Shown here piece by piece: positions 44,207-52,930 of a stretch of DNA of 64,000 bases. This stretch comes from Litorimonas sp039975855. Lineage in GTDB: Bacteria > Pseudomonadota > Alphaproteobacteria > Caulobacterales > Maricaulaceae. A program made the translations under genes and the position numbers. The stretch covers positions 186,001-250,000 of the forward strand of contig JBDWGH010000003.1 of NCBI GenBank assembly GCA_039975855.1. Reading direction: 5' to 3'. Each line of letters begins with the position of its first letter. Within the stretch, counting starts at the first letter, position 1. The notes under the pieces are model-generated. The model saw only the letters and a program-made list of their open reading frames with translations. It did not search any database and had not been told where the DNA came from.

Positions 44207-45631
44207 TCAAAAGTTGAATACTTCTCTGATGAAGTTCAAGGTATGAAATTGTACGACATAGTTCGTATGATGAACCTTTGAAGAATTTTTAAAATCGTAA
44301 ATATTGTCCTGCGGGATTGAAGCTCCATCTGCGAGATCAGTCATCGATTCACAATCAACAACCATATCATTTGCGATTGGCACGCGTTTTTTGTTTTCAT
44401 CTAGGCGAGTGAAAATAAGTTTGTCTATGACACCTTCCGCTAAATCCATTGCATAGGATTTCGGTTTACAAAAGACATTCCAGAATTTCCATTTCTCCAA
44501 ATCGGACGGTTCAAAGTTTGATATTACGGCATAATAGTTTTCTCTGTGAGCTTGAAAGCTTCCCGCCGTTCGAAGGTTCTTGATTTCATAATTGGTGTTC
44601 GTTCTGGCTTGCCCCATTAAACCCGGAAAAATGGCGCAGGCTGCATCTAAAACGGGGGCTTTCGCGCCGATTTTGGCAATTGAACCGATAGTAGCAAATA
44701 CACTGCCGGCAGCCATTAAGATGGGGTTGGCCGTCATAGCCAAGCCTTTCCCCGTCACCTGCGCGTAATTTGAGATTAGGTTCATGCCTGACTTAAGGTT
44801 TGTAGGTGAGGCTAGGCTAGTACCACCCAAAGGCGCCCCCAAGAAGACGACGCGATAATCTGAATCCTGTGATGCAAACCCTTCAAGCCACCAACGTGTG
44901 ACAACCCCGCCGCGACTGTGACAGATAATGTCGATCGATTTTGGCGGGCCGTTGGGATCTCTCAGCTCTGAGGCCAAATTAAAAGCATTCACCATGGGGC
45001 TAACAGCTAGTGTTGGGTGGTTAAAGCTCAACACAAGATCATATTTTTCACTCGCTTTCTTAACAAAATCGTGCCCGAATTTTCCATGTGTTCGCGATTC
45101 CGCAGTTTTTATTTGCTGAGCAGTTGTGTCCCCATGACTAAAGGTTCCATGAATGAATAATAAAATTTTCTTATTTGTCAGATCACCTTCCGATCGAATG
45201 TCAGAAAACTTTATATCATAATCTAAACTATCATTGAGTTTCCAGAGACCTCGTTTGTCAGGGTTCGTGCATTTATCATCAATAGCTGAAACCAATTTCG
45301 AAACTTGGTTGCTTCCTGTAAGTTTCTCAAAAGCGTATTGCTTCTCAATTTTTCCAGCTGGGAGTGAAGCACGATGATCTCTGCCGGCACGTCTGGAACC
45401 TGCACGATAACCTGTCTCGGACACATGCCAGCGTAGCACCCCGTCATGGCCCGATGTGAGAGATAGGACATCATCTGTGTGAGCCCCTTCAGTTCTCCAT
45501 AGGCGCCGACGACTTTCGATGTTTTCTTTTTTTTCGTCAGAGTCAGTTGCTCTTACAGGCCGACCCAAGGGGCGAAAGCCTATATCTTCAAATGTGTTAT
45601 CGAGGTCTTCGCTGTCAAAATTATCCGTCAT
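44207..45631 (-). CDS. Large alpha/beta hydrolase (lipase/esterase-like) paired with the CHAT-TGL protein
   Basis: The 474-residue product has an alpha/beta hydrolase core starting near residue 155. LLFIHGTFSHGDTT gives the HG-oxyanion strand, and the nucleophile elbow is Ser239 in IDIICHSRGGVVTRWW. LSFNHPTLAVSPMVNAFNLA is typical of lipase-like hydrolases. The N-terminal 150 residues are of unknown fold, and a helical hydrophobic segment (about 290-320) may touch membrane. No signal peptide is seen, so it should be cytoplasmic. Its start overlaps the end of the upstream CHAT-TGL gene by 11 bases, a strong sign of joint function. I think such hydrolases occur beside CHAT proteins elsewhere (DUF7379-like), from memory only. 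It is convergent with dnaE2. Confidence 0.8.
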   Translation of the reverse strand: MTDNFDSEDLDNTFEDIGFRPLGRPVRATDSDEKKENIESRRRLWRTEGAHTDDVLSLTSGHDGVLRWHVSETGYRAGSRRAGRDHRASLPAGKIEKQYAFEKLTGSNQVSKLVSAIDDKCTNPDKRGLWKLNDSLDYDIKFSDIRSEGDLTNKKILLFIHGTFSHGDTTAQQIKTAESRTHGKFGHDFVKKASEKYDLVLSFNHPTLAVSPMVNAFNLASELRDPNGPPKSIDIICHSRGGVVTRWWLEGFASQDSDYRVVFLGAPLGGTSLASPTNLKSGMNLISNYAQVTGKGLAMTANPILMAAGSVFATIGSIAKIGAKAPVLDAACAIFPGLMGQARTNTNYEIKNLRTAGSFQAHRENYYAVISNFEPSDLEKWKFWNVFCKPKSYAMDLAEGVIDKLIFTRLDENKKRVPIANDMVVDCESMTDLADGASIPQDNIYDFKNSSKVHHTNYVVQFHTLNFIREVFNF

Positions 45632-47912
45632 GATTATTCTCCAATATGGGCAATGGCGTAATTGGGGTCTTCATGGTTCGGGCTATTTCGATGTCGATAA
45701 TGGCATCAAAGATTTCTGGGTAAATGAGGTGCCCTCTCGCTTCCTTCATAGAATTGAAAAACCCGCCTCCGTCACAAATTCGAGTGGTTTCTATAACACT
45801 CAGTGCATTCCGATTAATGTTTGAAAGAAGTATAGGAAATGCCGCTTGACCCAATATACACGCGTCGGTGATATTGCTGTCACTAATGGATGAACTCATC
45901 TCTTTGGAACTTTCACCTGAATTTTGTTGTTCCGCTAAATATTGAGAGAACTCGTTGATGAAATTAGTGCCTTCGCCAAAATTTTGCCACCACCCTGGAA
46001 ATGCGTGTCCCGAAATTAGAATTATCACGGGTTGAATGCCAATGTATTCTAAGCAAGCGCAAAACAACAATGCCAAATCCAAGCACGTACCTCTTCCTTC
46101 TTTTATAATTGCAGAAGGGGAACGAAGGCGTTGAGAATATTTAGAATATGTTGGCGGAGGATTTATGTAGCTTATTGAATGATCATGCAGAAGAGAGTTC
46201 CAGATAGCTTGTACCTGTAAATCTACCGCGTCTTTATATTTTCTGGCACTTTGGTATCCATCAAACGTCAAGCTACTATCATCCGAAATGACTTTTAAAT
46301 GGCGTTCAGCAGATTTGATAATGGATGTGATCGCCTTATCTCGAGGCCATACAAAAGAAGGCAACCAAACTCGCTCAGCGTCTGTATCTAACCATTGATC
46401 AACAGGTAGAAGTTTTGTTGTGAGCGTTTCACTCCAAATATTTTCTCCGTCATACGAAACATCAATATAGATGCTCGTTTGAATGATTTCATTTACGCTT
46501 CTAAGTGCCCTCGCACTTAGAGGAAGGTTGATTAAGTAGTCGGTGATAACATTTAGGGACGGTAGATCATCTTTGATTTTAACCCTCTGTCTCCATTGGG
46601 CAGAGTCATTGCCAGCGACCAACTCGATTTTGACATCTAGGGGCTTCAACGTCCCGTTCCTAAGCTTCCCAATCGTGAATTTTTCAAAAGGACTTTGCCC
46701 ATTGTGCATTGCGCAATAGTTGAGTTCTTCTTTTACAATGACCTCAACGTTTATATCTGATCCGGATAAAACGATTTTATCGGGCGTCGGTTCATTTGGA
46801 CGCTTCCGCTTCCGTTTCGTATTGCTTACTGCGTGGACCAGTTGGACGGAAGACCAGAGGACGGGTGTCCCTGAGGTTTGAAATGAAGTTGACTGAAACT
46901 GTTTTAATGATTCGATGAAGGCCGGCAGTAAATTCCATCCTTGTTCCCGAAAATGCCGATAAAACGCAGGGAAATAATTTCCTGCAAAGGTGTCATCCAA
47001 TACCCCATCAATGCCTAAGGCCGAGCCGGCACCATTGGCCACGGCCATTGCAGCAATTCGTCCAGCAGAATGGCATGTCGCAATTGATACTATACTTGGT
47101 TTGTTTCCGTTCAGAGTCAGAATTTCGGACAAATCAAGGGCACTCACGACGTGATAGATTTCATCACCATTATCGTCGCCGGAAACAATAATTCCATCCG
47201 GAGTGCGTTCGTTAATTAAGGTCTCAGGAATACCAAGGTGTTCGGCTTCTGAGAATGCATAACTCGTATCAAGTGCGGCGATATGCACAAACTTTGGTTT
47301 GGTAGTACTTATGTGATGCTCGAGTTCTTTCCTGTTTGGGCTCTCCAAAATATGTGTGTTGGCGAGTCCAGGAACATCATTTGTTATGTTCTCATAAACA
47401 AAATTGATCTCACGTTTGAAATCATAATCTTCATAAATTTCTCCGGGCCGGCTGTCTATGCCAAGAAAGTTTGCCTGCGTCGGTTCATGAAATACATCTA
47501 CCCGGTCACAGTTTAGATGCCTTACGACTGTCAGAGGTTGTTTCCGATACGGACGAGTGGCCTCAATTAAGACGTTTTCCCAAGGAAAGACGCGAGCTGC
47601 ATACCCTACGGCTTCGGAAATAAAGTCTATTGAGACCTCAATGACTTCAGCATCCACAAACAAATCTTTGGTCGAAATAGATGATTGGTCAAAAATTTCT
47701 GATATCGAATCTAAAAAAGGATTGTGATTTTGATCACTTGATCCAGTCTTTATGGATGACATCTTCTGAAGCAAAAAATCGCATCTTTTTAAGATTGGGT
47801 ATAGTTCAACGTCTGTAAGAAGACGTGTTTCTATTTCGGTATAGCGAGGGGGTGTCGCTGCAGTTTGCAGACAGCGAAAGACTATCTTGTAACTATTTTC
47901 AAGTGATCCCAT
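45621..47912 (-). CDS. CHAT-like domain plus transglutaminase-like protein
   Basis: The 763-residue product appears to hold three parts. Residues about 125-360 look like a CHAT caspase-type domain: KFVHIAALDTSYAF, then SIVSIATCHSAGRIAAMAVA with candidate Cys280. The usual His-Gly after the first strand is replaced by Leu-Asp, leaving only His210. The middle (about 375-510) is beta-rich. From about 515 the text matches the transglutaminase-like module known from DUF4011 helicases: WLPSFVWPRDKAITSI, SQRLRSPSAIIKEGRGTCLD with Cys610, LISGHAFPGWW with His635, and VIETTRICDGGGFF. TGL modules may be proteases or transamidases. No signal peptide is present. It is the first gene of a two-gene unit, preceded by a sigma-70-type promoter. 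Confidence 0.75.
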   Translation of the reverse strand: MGSLENSYKIVFRCLQTAATPPRYTEIETRLLTDVELYPILKRCDFLLQKMSSIKTGSSDQNHNPFLDSISEIFDQSSISTKDLFVDAEVIEVSIDFISEAVGYAARVFPWENVLIEATRPYRKQPLTVVRHLNCDRVDVFHEPTQANFLGIDSRPGEIYEDYDFKREINFVYENITNDVPGLANTHILESPNRKELEHHISTTKPKFVHIAALDTSYAFSEAEHLGIPETLINERTPDGIIVSGDDNGDEIYHVVSALDLSEILTLNGNKPSIVSIATCHSAGRIAAMAVANGAGSALGIDGVLDDTFAGNYFPAFYRHFREQGWNLLPAFIESLKQFQSTSFQTSGTPVLWSSVQLVHAVSNTKRKRKRPNEPTPDKIVLSGSDINVEVIVKEELNYCAMHNGQSPFEKFTIGKLRNGTLKPLDVKIELVAGNDSAQWRQRVKIKDDLPSLNVITDYLINLPLSARALRSVNEIIQTSIYIDVSYDGENIWSETLTTKLLPVDQWLDTDAERVWLPSFVWPRDKAITSIIKSAERHLKVISDDSSLTFDGYQSARKYKDAVDLQVQAIWNSLLHDHSISYINPPPTYSKYSQRLRSPSAIIKEGRGTCLDLALLFCACLEYIGIQPVIILISGHAFPGWWQNFGEGTNFINEFSQYLAEQQNSGESSKEMSSSISDSNITDACILGQAAFPILLSNINRNALSVIETTRICDGGGFFNSMKEARGHLIYPEIFDAIIDIEIARTMKTPITPLPILENNHDG

Positions 47913-47962
47913 GTGCGCCCCAATGAGAGTGTCATATATAATAACAACTTATAATCAGTGTC

Positions 47963-47992
47963 AGCATACCTCTCAATTTAACAGATTGTCAA
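47963..47992 (-). promoter_or_regulatory. Sigma-70-type promoter for the CHAT-TGL/hydrolase unit
   Basis: On the minus strand TTGACA (47992-47987) and TATGCT (47968-47963) are separated by 18 bases. Initiation near 47956 leaves a leader of about 44 bases before ATG 47912. Confidence 0.55.
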
Positions 47993-48072
47993 TAATGGGG
48001 GCGAAATTCCAACTATCGGGATCGTTTTGCTCTCAATCTATATTTCAAAATTTTCCTGGCACATACGTTGAC

Positions 48073-48690
48073 TCACGCACGTTGATTTCCTGCGGCGAAA
48101 AATAAGAGGCAGACGAGCCTGGCATTTTCTGGGGTATTCCCAAATCCCGGGCCAGCATTATGGAACAGCCAGGGGTTAAATAAAATTAGCCGGTTAAAGC
48201 GCATCGGAGCCCGCATGGTTCGTTCCCATTTGCTCATGCTGGTTGTGTCTTTGTTGACGACATCTTCAATCAAGGAATTGGGGTCATTGTAACCGCTGAG
48301 TATTTGGCGCGCTGGATCTGAGGGAACTGATTCCAAACCCGTGCGGCGGTGACGGAAAAAGTCTGTTCCACCTCGGCAATGCTCCGGCAAACTCAGATAA
48401 AGAATACCTGAGTAGAAACAGGGGTCGATATGAACTCCGCTTCGACCCTTGTCGCCAGCTTGTGTTATTCGGCAATGGCCGTGGCTGGTGTTTTTATCAG
48501 CAATCACGGACGTACCAATCGTCCTAGAGACGGTCTTATTAAGGGCCTCAACTGGCAATGCTTGCGTGGAAAGTAGGCCTGGGTAGTTACCTTTTTTGAG
48601 TTTCGGGTCGTAGTTAAGCGCTAAAGCCTGCCTCCGAACATCGTGAGGGTTGGCAAGAAAATCGTCAATAATTAAAAAACTTGGAAGCAT
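48073..48690 (-). CDS. DUF6445-like protein, probable 2OG-Fe(II) oxygenase fold
   Basis: The 205-residue product reads FLIIDDFLANPHDVRRQAL at the start. It has GRSGVHIDPCFYSGILYLSL, GGTDFFRHRRTG and FNPWLFHNAGPGFG. The HxD in VHID and the later His in LFHNAG fit a double-stranded beta-helix oxygenase iron site. I believe this is the DUF6445 family, whose substrate is not known; related proteins occur with tryptophan halogenase and TonB-receptor genes. It follows the small lipoprotein gene by 30 bases on the same strand. Confidence 0.75.
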   Translation of the reverse strand: MLPSFLIIDDFLANPHDVRRQALALNYDPKLKKGNYPGLLSTQALPVEALNKTVSRTIGTSVIADKNTSHGHCRITQAGDKGRSGVHIDPCFYSGILYLSLPEHCRGGTDFFRHRRTGLESVPSDPARQILSGYNDPNSLIEDVVNKDTTSMSKWERTMRAPMRFNRLILFNPWLFHNAGPGFGNTPENARLVCLLFFAAGNQRA

Positions 48691-48720
48691 GAAGAGCTAT
48701 AACGCTTTAAGGAGGAGGGG

Positions 48721-49224
48721 TTATTTGTTGTCAGATTTCAGCATGTCTTCGAGCTTAATTCTGGGGCGACCTGTGCTCTCCTCTGGTCTGGCTAAAACAC
48801 CATCAGGCTGCGTGAGTGTAATGTCCGACATATTCACCCATTCATCTATGTCAGTGCTTATGAGGCCCCAGCCTTCGACTTCCTTGTAGACGGTGACTTT
48901 GGGCTGGAGTCTTAAAGAGCGTGCCAACTCGCGCTTGCTGTCATAAACGGCCGTTCCTGGGCGCTTTACCCAATATTCGATAGGCTCATCCAGCAGCGTC
49001 TTCGCATCTAGATTCAGACGTTCCTTATCATGTGCAGCCATTGTCTCATCTACGGATACTGATTGTGCATTTTGTGGTGTTTCGGATTCTGCATTCGGGG
49101 AAACTGTTGAGGGCATTTCTTTCTGTGGTTGGGCACAGGCTGACAACGCCGCCGCTATCGCAGCTGTCTGCAAGAGTATTTTATACTTAACGCTATGGCT
49201 TATCGTGTTCAAAATAGTCTCCAT
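48721..49224 (-). CDS. Putative lipoprotein with SH3-like domain
   Basis: The 167-residue product has a signal sequence with a lipobox ending in ALSAC, after a somewhat long N-terminal region; an internal start is possible. After an acidic low-complexity linker, the segment GTAVYDSKRELARSLRL, VTVYKEVEGWGLIS and EWVNMSDI resembles a bacterial SH3 domain of the kind that binds cell wall. No catalytic residues are visible. A terminator lies just upstream, after the autotransporter gene. Confidence 0.65.
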   Translation of the reverse strand: METILNTISHSVKYKILLQTAAIAAALSACAQPQKEMPSTVSPNAESETPQNAQSVSVDETMAAHDKERLNLDAKTLLDEPIEYWVKRPGTAVYDSKRELARSLRLQPKVTVYKEVEGWGLISTDIDEWVNMSDITLTQPDGVLARPEESTGRPRIKLEDMLKSDNK

Positions 49225-49251
49225 CCAAGCTTAAACGCTATCACTAAGGTA

Positions 49252-49284
49252 GAAAAAAAGCCACCCATTGAAATATGGATGGCT
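49252..49284 (-). terminator. Rho-independent terminator after the autotransporter gene
   Basis: On the minus strand AGCCATCC and GGGTGGCT form an 8-bp stem (one G-T pair) followed by seven T residues. It lies about 30 bases after the autotransporter stop. Confidence 0.88.
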
Positions 49285-49312
49285 TCAAGGTCTTAGCTAT
49301 GTGGTAGGTTGT

Positions 49313-52300
49313 TTAGAAACCAAACGTTATACCAGCTCTGTAAGTTTGTGCTTCAATGTCCTTACGTCCGACCGTCGTGTCGACTGATACATCAATTTTA
49401 GCACTTCCTGTTTGGAACTGTAGGCCACCGCCAACATCGAACCAGCTCTTATCTGTTCCAAACAGAGCAAATGGGGCGTTGTTACTCGCTGGCGCCGCCG
49501 CGAACCCTGCGTTGAAGGTTTCATCAACACTGTTGAATTCTCTGACATACTCCGCAGATACGCGCAGTTTGGCAGCTGATGAGCCCAATACTTCGAAATC
49601 CGCACCGATACGACCCTGAGTACTAGTCAACTTGTCTCGCTTAATATCAAGAGCTGCGAGACCGCCAGTCTCGGTCACATTATCAAAGTCCACAACTGTG
49701 TTACGCAATCCAGCCTTTGGTCTGACGACGAGGGCCTTTTTTCTGATCGCTTTAGATACTTGAAGATCTGCAGTGAAAGCTGTGCTGTCATCATCGGTGG
49801 TGAGTGTGCTTGCACTCGGGAAGGCAACAGTACGAGAGGTCTCTGACCCAAATGAACCGAGGCTAAACTGACCGTCTAGAACAACACCAGTAGATGAACG
49901 TAGCTGGCCATAAGCCGTTACTGCAATGTAATCACTTGCGGCTTGTGACCCTAAGGCACCATCCGCTTCAAGTTCTGAATAGCTCAAGGATGCACCGACA
50001 CTTACTTTCTCAGACACGTAGTGCTCCAGGCCAGCGGAAACTGACCAACCATCAAAATCTTCGTTTGCAAAATTCTGCGCCGTTGGCATCGCGCTACCAC
50101 TACCGTCAATGAACGCGCCTGATAGATAGACCGCCATATCATCAGGAATAGATTTCACTGACTTGACATCGGAGTTGCTTGCAACTTGCAAGCGTGTCGC
50201 ATCAGACATGGACGTCATATACTCCGCATTGGAGGCCATCTGCACGGGGTTGCCCATGACAGTCATGGTTCCGCCCCAGCTATCCGATCCTAGGTCGTTT
50301 ATCCGGTTTCTATGGAAGCGCGCTAGATTATCTGTCGTTGCTTTTGCGAGACTTTGATTAGTTGTCTCTGTGACAGGTGCCCAGCTATCCAATACAGCTT
50401 GGATTTGCTCGTTGGAGGAGAGATCGAGTGTTGCATAGATATCGCCAAGCGCTGCCGTTCCACGGGCCTCATCGAGCAATTTAGCATATGAGGATTGGAC
50501 TGCATTGCCGCTGAGAATGGCGTCATTATATGAACCAGCTTCAATTTTCGCGATGACCGAGTTCTCAGTGTATGAGATGACGGGGCGAAGAATTGTACTG
50601 ATGTTTGCTGTCGTGAACTCGCCTGTTTGTGTTCCGCCAGTTGTCAGGAAGGTATATTCATTACCTGCACGAACATCCGCAGTTGGCGCAAAGAAGACTT
50701 GTCCGCCAAGGCTTGAATCACCTGTAATCGCAAGTAAATCGCTATCGCCATTTGCGCCGATATCAACAAACATACTGGTGCCTGACGCTAGAACGGCGCT
50801 GCCGTCAATCGTTAGCGTACCCGTAGTTCCGAGAGTGCCAGGTGCAATCATCCCTGCAACACTGGTTACGAATGGTGCCGTAACCGTTCCGTTTCCAGAC
50901 AGCATGCCTTGGAAGATTGTATAGTCGCCCACGCTATTTAAGGCACCGTCAACTGCAATACGGCCGCCAGTTTGTTCGATGTCGATTAAGCTGGTTAAGT
51001 TTCCGTCCGCATCAATTGCGAGACCAGCTGCGCCTGCAACGGTCAGTCGATCAATTGTGACAGTGCTGCTCAATGTGGTTGTGCCAGCGTTGTTCAGAGT
51101 GACATCGAAATAACGTCGTGTTCCGTTCTGTCCGGACGGTGGATCAATATTGTCAGGTGTAAAATCGGTTGCACCAGCCAGTCCATTATCAATTGTAGGG
51201 GTAGGGAGTGGATCGCCTGGAGCTTGGGACTCGTTTTCGACGAGCTCAGCACCATTTTGTGCAACCTCTTCAGCGAACTCAGGCGCTCCATTTTGAGCTT
51301 GGCTTTCTCCACCAACCAAAACACCACCAGCGTCGGACAGAGCACCGCCAGAGATTGTCAGGCTTCCACCTGATGCATCACCAGCTTCGGTATCTACACC
51401 CAAACCGAGCGCCGCCAATTCTTCATCGGTCAATTCGGCAGTGGCATCGGCAGTGGCATCCGGTCCAGGTCGCGATGGAGGGCTCAACTCACCTGTGGCA
51501 AAATTGAAACATCCATCTCCAGGATTGTCTCCCTCTGGATCAAAACACACGGCACCGAAACCAGGATCGTCTGTTTCATTAATTCCGTCTTGCTCAACGT
51601 CTGGGAAGCCATTGACGACATTCCCACTTGCATCAATGATACGGTAGTTTGGATCTAGGTCAGTTTGCCAATGTGAGGCATCTTCCCATGCGCCATCACC
51701 TTCAATTGCGCTGACATAGCGATACGGATTTGTCGCAGCGATGTATTCGTAGAAAAGATAGAGAGGCTGATAGAAACTTTCTGTCCCGTAGGAGCTAAAG
51801 CCTTGAGGTCCAAAGAAGCGCGACCCTCCAGAAAGAACGCCGATAACGAGATCTTCGCTCGAAAGACTGTTATTTGCCGCATCCAGGATCAAAGGACCGC
51901 CTGAATCACCACCGGCCGTCGTGCCCTCATTCGCCAAAGGCTCATCTTGATAAAGGTTGAAGTCGAAAGCGTTTTCTTTGTTCGGGTCGTCAAAGTCTAG
52001 GCGGTATAGATTTTGGGGTAAATCGCCAAACGCTGCGCCGAATAGGAAGGTGTTGCGGTCATCAAATGAGGTTAACGCACCCAACATATTCTCAGCAGCG
52101 CGACGACGCCAATCGATTCCTTGGAAGTCGCCAAATGAACCGGAACCGCTACGGCCATAACCTGTGATGTTGACATGGTATCCTGTACCTGTTGTCGGAT
52201 CGATTTCTGCTGGATCCGGCAAACGTGAGAACAGCAATGCCCAAGTTGGAATATCTGCTGCAGGGGTGTCTAGTGACGCGAGAGCAATGTCAGCTTCTAG

Positions 52301-52735
52301 GAAACCTGCGCCTTGAGGGTTGGCAAGTGAGTCAGCGTTGTAAAAAATCTGATTTACGTTGAAAACGTTAAGGTCTGGGTTGCTGGCAAAGCCATTATTA
52401 ATCCAGTTGATGAAGCCAGGTAAAGCGTTGACGTCGAATGAAAACGCGGACTGAATATCAGGGCCATACGCACTTTCAGGGACATTATTTACGCAATGGG
52501 CCGCAAACAGAACTGTACGCGGGTTGATCAGCGTACCCGTACAGACAAATCCGTCACTTCGGAAAAACATACCAACGCCGTTTACCCCGCCTTCTTCATC
52601 AACAGCATCTTCAGGCGTATTGTTGTCGTTTGGCACAATGGCATTTGCCATCGGGGCGTAGAGCATGCTTGTCATAAGACAAGCTGCAGCACCGCTGAGA
52701 AATAGATTGGTTTTTTTGAATTTGAGGAGACTCAT
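49313..52735 (-). CDS. Autotransporter with trypsin-like serine protease domain
   Basis: The 1140-residue product has a signal peptide (about 1-32, cleaved after PMANA). A chymotrypsin-fold protease follows with the complete triad: His80 in FAAHC, Asp149 in LEADIALAS and Ser278 in TTAGGDSGGP. A Gly/Asp-rich linker and beta-helix-type repeats (about 540-720) connect to a C-terminal autotransporter barrel of about 270 residues that starts near YLSGAFIDGSG and ends in the usual aromatic RAGITFGF. It should insert in the outer membrane and display the protease outside. It ends with a good terminator and has GAGGAG before its ATG. Confidence 0.92.
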   Translation of the reverse strand: MSLLKFKKTNLFLSGAAACLMTSMLYAPMANAIVPNDNNTPEDAVDEEGGVNGVGMFFRSDGFVCTGTLINPRTVLFAAHCVNNVPESAYGPDIQSAFSFDVNALPGFINWINNGFASNPDLNVFNVNQIFYNADSLANPQGAGFLEADIALASLDTPAADIPTWALLFSRLPDPAEIDPTTGTGYHVNITGYGRSGSGSFGDFQGIDWRRRAAENMLGALTSFDDRNTFLFGAAFGDLPQNLYRLDFDDPNKENAFDFNLYQDEPLANEGTTAGGDSGGPLILDAANNSLSSEDLVIGVLSGGSRFFGPQGFSSYGTESFYQPLYLFYEYIAATNPYRYVSAIEGDGAWEDASHWQTDLDPNYRIIDASGNVVNGFPDVEQDGINETDDPGFGAVCFDPEGDNPGDGCFNFATGELSPPSRPGPDATADATAELTDEELAALGLGVDTEAGDASGGSLTISGGALSDAGGVLVGGESQAQNGAPEFAEEVAQNGAELVENESQAPGDPLPTPTIDNGLAGATDFTPDNIDPPSGQNGTRRYFDVTLNNAGTTTLSSTVTIDRLTVAGAAGLAIDADGNLTSLIDIEQTGGRIAVDGALNSVGDYTIFQGMLSGNGTVTAPFVTSVAGMIAPGTLGTTGTLTIDGSAVLASGTSMFVDIGANGDSDLLAITGDSSLGGQVFFAPTADVRAGNEYTFLTTGGTQTGEFTTANISTILRPVISYTENSVIAKIEAGSYNDAILSGNAVQSSYAKLLDEARGTAALGDIYATLDLSSNEQIQAVLDSWAPVTETTNQSLAKATTDNLARFHRNRINDLGSDSWGGTMTVMGNPVQMASNAEYMTSMSDATRLQVASNSDVKSVKSIPDDMAVYLSGAFIDGSGSAMPTAQNFANEDFDGWSVSAGLEHYVSEKVSVGASLSYSELEADGALGSQAASDYIAVTAYGQLRSSTGVVLDGQFSLGSFGSETSRTVAFPSASTLTTDDDSTAFTADLQVSKAIRKKALVVRPKAGLRNTVVDFDNVTETGGLAALDIKRDKLTSTQGRIGADFEVLGSSAAKLRVSAEYVREFNSVDETFNAGFAAAPASNNAPFALFGTDKSWFDVGGGLQFQTGSAKIDVSVDTTVGRKDIEAQTYRAGITFGF

Positions 52736-52930
52736 GAACTTGCCCTAGAAGTTAACTTTAAGTAAATTCTTTGTGAGCTACTTAAAATAGAGTCAAGACA
52801 AGACACCTCAGTTTCAGTTGGAAATCAGGCGTTTAAAAAAAAATTCTTTTTAAGGTGATGTCAAAGCAATAATTTGTCCATGATAAGGGCCTATTTGACT
52901 TGCGTTCAGCTCTTGTAATTGAGTTCAGCT
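52736..52930. other. Intergenic region before the autotransporter
   Basis: About 195 bases, AT-rich, holding the autotransporter promoter region on the minus strand and the 3' flank of the dehydratase gene. I see no gene or clear hairpin. A short imperfect tandem (TTCAGCTCTTGTAATTGAG / TTCAGCTCTAGTAATTCCA) at about 52907-52941 crosses the stop codon of the dehydratase gene. Confidence 0.4.
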
